A stretch of DNA of 64,000 bases from Megalobrama amblycephala (lineage: Eukaryota; Chordata; Actinopteri; Cypriniformes; Xenocyprididae): NCBI RefSeq assembly GCF_018812025.1, contig NC_063052.1:17505414-17569413 (forward strand), given 5' to 3'. Both the position numbers and the translations under genes were made by a program. Shown here in pieces: positions 48,747 through 64,000 of this stretch (its first letter is position 1; every line of letters starts with the position of its first letter). The notes under the pieces are model-generated. The model searched no databases. It was not told the origin of the DNA and saw nothing but the letters and a program-made list of their open reading frames with translations.

Positions 48747-49564
48747 AGGATTAGTTCACTTTCAAATAAAATCTTCCTGATAATTTACATGGGGGTGCCA
48801 TGTCATCCAAGATGTTCATGTCTTTCTTTCTTCAGTCGAAAAGAAATTAAGGTTTTTAATGAAAACATTCCAGGATTATTCTCCTTATAATGGACTTCAA
48901 TGGCCTCCAAACGGTTGAAGGTCAAAATTACAGTTTCAGTGCAACTTCAAAGGGCTTTAAACGATACCAGACGAGGAATAAGGGTCTTATCTAGCGAAAC
49001 GATCTGTCATTTTCGAAAAAAATTTAAATGTATATGCTTTATATAAACAAACGATTGCTTCCAAGTGCTTCTCCCAAAACCGCATTTTCGTATATTCTTC
49101 AAAAAGCTTACGCTGTATGTCCTACGCCTTCCCTATTCTACTTACGGAAAAAATGTAACTGGTGCTGCGTTCCTTCCGTAAGTTGAATAGGGAAGGCGTA
49201 GGACATAAAGCATAAGCTTTTTGAAGAATACGGAAAGCTGAAGCACGTGCAAGGCGATCATTTGTGTTTATAAAGCATATACAGTTGTATTTTTTTTTTG
49301 AAAATGGACGATCGTTTTGCTAGATAAGACCCTTATTCCTCATCTGGTATCGTTTAAAGCCCTTTGAAGCTGCAGTGAAACTGTAATTTTGACCTTCAAC
49401 TGTTTGGAGGCCATTGAAGTCCACTATAAGGAGAAAAATCCTGGAATGTTTTCATCAAAAACCTTCATTTCTTTTCGACTGAAGAAATAAGGGCATGAAC
49501 ATCTTGGATGACATGGGGGTGAGTAAATTATCAGGAAAATTTTATTTGAAAGTGAACTAATCCT
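48747..49564. mobile_element. 818-bp foldback element C between promoter region and rnmt exon 1
   Basis: Flanked by TTAA (48743-48746 and 49565-49568). The ends AGGATTAGTTCACTTTCAAA and TTTGAAAGTGAACTAATCCT are perfect inverted repeats. The two ~390-bp arms are reverse complements with few mismatches; both contain CATCCAAGATGTTCATG and AGGTCAAAATTACAGTTT in opposite sense. There is no coding sequence. It ends about 115 bases upstream of the rnmt start codon. Confidence 0.92.
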
Positions 49565-49681
49565 TTAAACTTGTTAGATACACAGCATTTCGACTGCTGA
49601 AGTAGACACCAGTCCTCTAGGCGGCGCTGCGCTAGTTTTCTCATATGAAATACTGCAGTGAAGATCGTGCTTGTTGGATAC

Positions 49682-59749
<10,068 letters not shown>

Positions 59750-59787
59750 TAGGACTGTCACTGGCTTTCATATTTGATGAATCTGTT

Positions 59788-59789
<2 letters not shown>

Positions 59790-59829
<40 letters not shown>
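59790..59829. repeat. (AT)n microsatellite
   Basis: About 19 AT units 50 bases downstream of rnmt exon 8. Confidence 0.95.
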
Positions 59830-59831
<2 letters not shown>

Positions 59832-60074
59832 ATAGTAAAAATGCTGCACATTTCATCCACTTTACACAGCATAAGTACTGAACTATTTAAGTACTGTATT
59901 GATATTATTTGTTATTTATCAGTGCGTATTATTCCAAAGATAAAGGGTGTTTGTCTTTGTAATTTTTTTTTTAACAAAATGGAGTCACTTGCTCTACCTC
60001 TGACATGATTTTCCTTTTTGACTGCTGTTACCTACCCTCCTTTCAACCCCTCCTTTTATTACCTGTCATATTAA

Positions 60075-61099
60075 AGGTGCAGTATGTAATAATTTTGTCC
60101 GCTAGAGGTCGCTAGAAGCCTATTCAAAACAAAGGCGTAGCTTGATGATGCCAAGTTTGAGCGCGGAATTTTGGGACATGTGGTCTCCACCTCAACGGAC
60201 GGTGCAAAAGAATAGGGATAGGACTCGGGAAGAAATCATGTTCATGGATGCGATTATTAATGTTACTGTAGTATGAAGCAGAGCAGGATCGAGTGTTGTG
60301 GGAGCTGAACGAGGCCGCTGGAGCGATTGTGCAACACACGCCTCACGAGCAGCAGAACTTTTATTATGACACAGTCGCCGGCGCTGCTTCCGCTTTTTTG
60401 GTCATGAGTATGAAGTAACGCATCTCTGTTTATCATATTAGATACATTTGAGTGTGTTGAAAATGATGTTATATAACGTTACTCTGTGCGTTCACTCGGT
60501 GGCTGCTGTGAGACACTTGTTGCACACTGCAGTAAGATAGATTGATTTTAGAATATCATGTTAAATGCTGGATGGCTTGTGTTGATTAATGGAATGCAGT
60601 TAATTTTAAAACATATATTGTATGATGGAGAAAATGCTGTATTACTGTTACTAAAAATAAAGCTGCATCTGATTATGCTATGTTAGCTACTTGACAAAAT
60701 AGTGTTTTTCTCTGAGGCATGGTAAAGCATGGTACTCGCGAAAAATCAAGAAAATTAGATTTATACAATAAGACTAAACGTGTTGAGCTATATAACAACA
60801 ATTAGTTTTCTGTCTATAAATATATCAAAACAGTTGTCCCCTTGTCTATTAAAACGTGTAATGTATTAAATCTGGTGTTTCCATGGTTTCTACAAAATAA
60901 AACCGAGGCAAACCGAGGGTAACGCAGGTATGACGCAATTGACAGGCGACTCCTCACACGTCCCGGATCCTTGGTTAAAATTGCAATTTTCTCATGATTT
61001 ACAAATAGTTGCAAACATTTGGGATACTGTAAGTACTCAAGTGAACAAAATATATAACATTTTGGATATTTTACTGCAAAAATATGACATATTGCACCT
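60075..61099 (+). mobile_element. Family A element, full-length copy
   Basis: The ends AGGTGCAGTATGTAATAAT and ATGACATATTGCACCT are inverted over about 12 bases, flanked by TTAA (60071-60074 and 61100-61103). Length is 1025 bp. It serves as reference for the truncated copy at 2800 and the reverse copy at 50991. There is no transposase frame. Confidence 0.88.
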
Positions 61100-61103
61100 T
61101 TAA

Positions 61104-62410
61104 GATCACTTTCCATGACTCTGAATTTCTGATCAATTTCGGTTTCATGAGAAATACATCACATTATGAAAGTAGAATGTCATTTCTTGTTGACATTAAA
61201 AATAAGCTGCTCCTATGGTTTTGATGACAGGATATTTTCCCAAAAATGTAAAATCTAAACTGTCATCATTGCCAAAGTTCTCAAATTGTTCTCTCTCTCT
61301 CTCTGGACAGGACATTAGGTATATTTATGGTGAAATGTTTATGGTTAAATGCTGCTGTTCTAACTCGTTTAGTTTGGCTTTTAATTTTTTTTTCTTTTAT
61401 TTAGTTGTATTTAGTATAATTTTATCAATTTTAAATTTATAAACTTTTTTTGGTTTTGATGACATGGGACATACTTTTTTTATGACTCTGAAGTGACATC
61501 ACTGTTGGAGTAATCAATTCATTTCATTTGTTTGATTGATTAGTTGCATATGTGTCCATGCATGTTTCTGTGTTATGAATGGTGTCCTCAGTCAGTTTGA
61601 CTGCACCCACACAAGCACAAATCCTCAAATCAGCTGTCATAACTGCACATTAGCACAAATTGAGCATATTTAACACACTTCAAACCTCTTTTCCCTGTAA
61701 AAAATCCCTCTCACATTCAGCTGTAATCCCATTAGCATGCCAGTGGTAATGTGAAGATATCTGCTCCAGGGGTCCATTATTTGCACCTCGCTTAATGCAT
61801 CCGAGATGATTTGACAGATTCATCCAAAAGTGATAATTGATCTCTGGCTAATTTGATTCTTCAAACAAATTTGCGGATTTGATTAAAATATCTGGATTAA
61901 TGCTGCCTTCCCGTGCTATCAGACATTTGATAATTCCCACTTCTGAAGGTGTGATTACGAGCTCATAGCATTCAAGTTTCGAAATGGGAGGGCATTCATC
62001 ATGTGCAATTTTCACCCAGTTATCTCATATTTACGATAATTTCAAGACCATGTGAAGGCAGCATAAGTTGTCTGATATTACTGTGTTCTTGTGTTCATTG
62101 GAAAGGACAGATACAGTATATATCGAAACTCGAAACCATAATCAGCAATGCAGTAATTGGTTTGCATCAAGACATCAACGTAATGACATCATATAATTAA
62201 AAAAGGAAATGGTAAAGCAGGCAAAATTACATAAATGTTCTAATAGATAACTGAAATGTGTACATGTGTTACACGATTCCCAATTATTTAGTTTTTTCAC
62301 CATTTCTAGTATTTGTACAGTATATAGGCTTTAAACTTTTATCAGTGTCAAGAGTAGCCTATTGTAATTAGCAATTCATTTAATTTTACTTGTAATGCAG
62401 ATAAAGATTC
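61104..62410. other. rnmt intron 8, unique stretch
   Basis: Examined for the final rnmt exon (expected to start around a Pro-Tyr-Pro sequence) without success. The region is AT-rich with a TCTCTC run near 61295; nothing else recognised. Confidence 0.5.
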
Positions 62411-62414
62411 TTAA

Positions 62415-63718
62415 AAGGTTAGTTCACCCAAAAATGAAATTTCCGTCACCCAAGTACTCAACCTCATGTCAGTCCAAACCCGCTAGACCTTTGTTCATCT
62501 TCGGAACACGCATTAAAGGATTAGTCCACTTTTAAATACACTTTTCCTGATAATTTACTCACCCCATGTCATCCAAGATGTTCATGTCTTTCTTTCGTCA
62601 GTCGAAAAGAAATGAAGGTTTTTGAGGAAAACATTCCAGGATTTTTCTCCTTACAGTGGATTTCAATGGCTACCAACTGATTGAAGGTCAAAATTACAGT
62701 TTCAGTGCAGCTTCAAGGGCTTTAAACGATACCAGATGAGTAATAAGGGTCTTATCTAGCGAATCGATCGGTCATTTTCTAAAACAAATACAACCGTTTA
62801 TGCTTTATAAACAAAATATCGCCTTGAACGTACTTTCCGCTTCCGCATTCTTCACAACGCTTACGCTGAATGTTCTACGCCTTCCCTATTCTACTTACGG
62901 AAAGAACGCGGCGCCAGTTTCGTTTTTTTTTTTTTCGTAACTTTTGTGGATTAATACACTTTCAAATTAAAATTTCCTGATAATTTACTCACCCCCATGT
63001 CATCCAAGATGACCATGTTCTCCTTTCTTCACTCGAAAAGAAGAACACCTTCCCTATACAACTTACGGAATGAACGCGGCGCCAGTTCCATATTTTCCGT
63101 AAGTTAAATAGGGAAGGTGTAGGACATACAGCGTAAGCTTTTTGAAGAATACGGAAGGCGGTCTGGCGCAAACACTTGCAAGGCGATCGTTTGTGCTTAT
63201 AAAGCATATACGTTTGTTTTTGTTGTTTTTTTTAAGAAAATGACCGATCATTTCGCTAGATAAGACCCTTATTCCTGGTATCATTTAAAGCCCTTTGAAG
63301 CTGCACTGAAACTGTAATTTTGACCTTCAACCGTTTGGGGTCAATTAAAGTCCACTATAAGGAGAATAATCCTGGAATGTTTTCATCAAAAACCTTAATT
63401 TCTTTTCGGACATGAGAAGGACTTGAACATCTTGGATGATATGGGGGTGCGTAAATTTTCAGGAAATTTTCATTTGAAAGTGAACTAATCCTTTAAGGTT
63501 GAACCACTGCAGTCACATAGACTATTTTAACGATGTCTTTACTACTTCTCTGGACCTTGAATGTGGTAATTTTGTTGCTTTCTATGGAAAAAACCCTCGG
63601 ATTTCATGAAATATGTCTTAATTTGTGTTCTGAAGATGAACAAAGGTCTTGCGGGTTTGGAACGACATGAGGATGAGTAATTAATGACAGAAATTTCATT
63701 TTTGGGTGAACTAACCCT
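62415..63718 (+). mobile_element. Family D element interrupted by element C
   Basis: The left part, 62415-62516, begins AAGGTTAGTTCACCC. The right part, 63497-63718, ends TTTTGGGTGAACTAACCCT, with TTAA at 63719-63722. Between them sits a complete, TTAA-flanked element C (62517-63492). Confidence 0.85.
62517..63492. mobile_element. Foldback element C, copy 2, with internal duplicated terminus
   Basis: The ends AGGATTAGTCCACTTTTAAA and TTTGAAAGTGAACTAATCCT, with TTAA at 62513-62516 and 63493-63496. Relative to copy 1, an extra left-terminal segment (about 62945-63045: ACACTTTCAAATTAAAATTT, then CTGATAATTTACTCACCCCC) sits in the middle. This indicates an internal rearrangement or insertion of a second partial copy. 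Confidence 0.85.
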
Positions 63719-63722
63719 TTAA

Positions 63723-64000
63723 AGGTCAATAACATATTTCTAATGGCACAGCAGACAGCATTCAAGTTGTATAGTTTTTTTTGTAACTTATCTGCATCTG
63801 CTCTGCAACTCCTGCACTGCACATATAATGGCTGTCACCATTCAAATTAATTCAGTTTTTACTAACTGTATGTGTGTGTAAGGCTCCAATAAAACTGAGA
63901 TAATTATCCCCTCACAAATAAATCTCTTAATGAGCAAAACTGGCTCTGTATATTGTTATAGACTACACAACATTATAATTATTTTAAAATTGCTATGACA
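63723..64000. other. Right edge of window within an rnmt intron
   Basis: No exon or element recognised; the rnmt terminal exon must lie further right. Confidence 0.5.

Overview
The window reads as nuclear DNA of a ray-finned fish, most likely a cyprinid (carp/minnow family). It is AT-rich and intron-rich, with GT-AG splice sites, long simple-sequence tracts, and a dense load of small non-autonomous DNA transposons whose ends (for example TTAA followed by AGGGTTAGTTCACCC) I know as abundant cyprinid/zebrafish repeats. The species assignment is inference. I see no bacterial operon, CRISPR array, phage, viral gene or toxin system.

Three protein-coding genes are supported, all by multi-exon reconstructions in which splice sites and reading phase agree. 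(1) ldlrad4, plus strand, four coding exons at 8015-8132, 27772-27926, 28864-28917 and 31521-32051: 285 residues, a membrane-anchored SMAD/Nedd4-binding inhibitor of TGF-beta signalling, followed by a long 3' UTR. (2) fam210a, minus strand, coding exons at 45956-45586, 39804-39693 and 39313-39047: 249 residues, a mitochondrial DUF1279 protein. (3) rnmt, plus strand, eight coding exons from 49682 to 59740: the mRNA cap guanine-N7 methyltransferase. Its last coding exon or exons lie beyond the right edge. The order and orientation ldlrad4(+), fam210a(-), rnmt(+) matches human 18p11.21, and this decides that the first gene is ldlrad4 rather than its paralogue pmepa1.

Layout: 1-7.7 kb is gene-free and repeat-bearing. 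7.7-8.1 kb is the GC-richer leader and first coding exon of the short ldlrad4 isoform. 8.1-27.8 kb is a large intron. 27.8-35.2 kb holds the remaining ldlrad4 exons and 3' UTR, and the last intron contains a three-level nest of transposons. 36-38 kb is a convergent intergenic stretch with another nested element. 39-46 kb is fam210a with a very repeat-rich first coding intron. 47.9-49.7 kb is the divergent fam210a/rnmt promoter region, which contains an 818-bp foldback element. 49.7-64 kb is rnmt, with mobile elements in its larger introns.

The three genes are not a functional pathway; they are a conserved vertebrate syntenic block. The most distinctive content is the mobile-element archaeology: many TTAA-flanked palindromic families, hAT-like palindromes with 8-bp target duplications, and at least five cases of elements inserted into elements. 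I found no evidence for a novel enzymatic or defence system.
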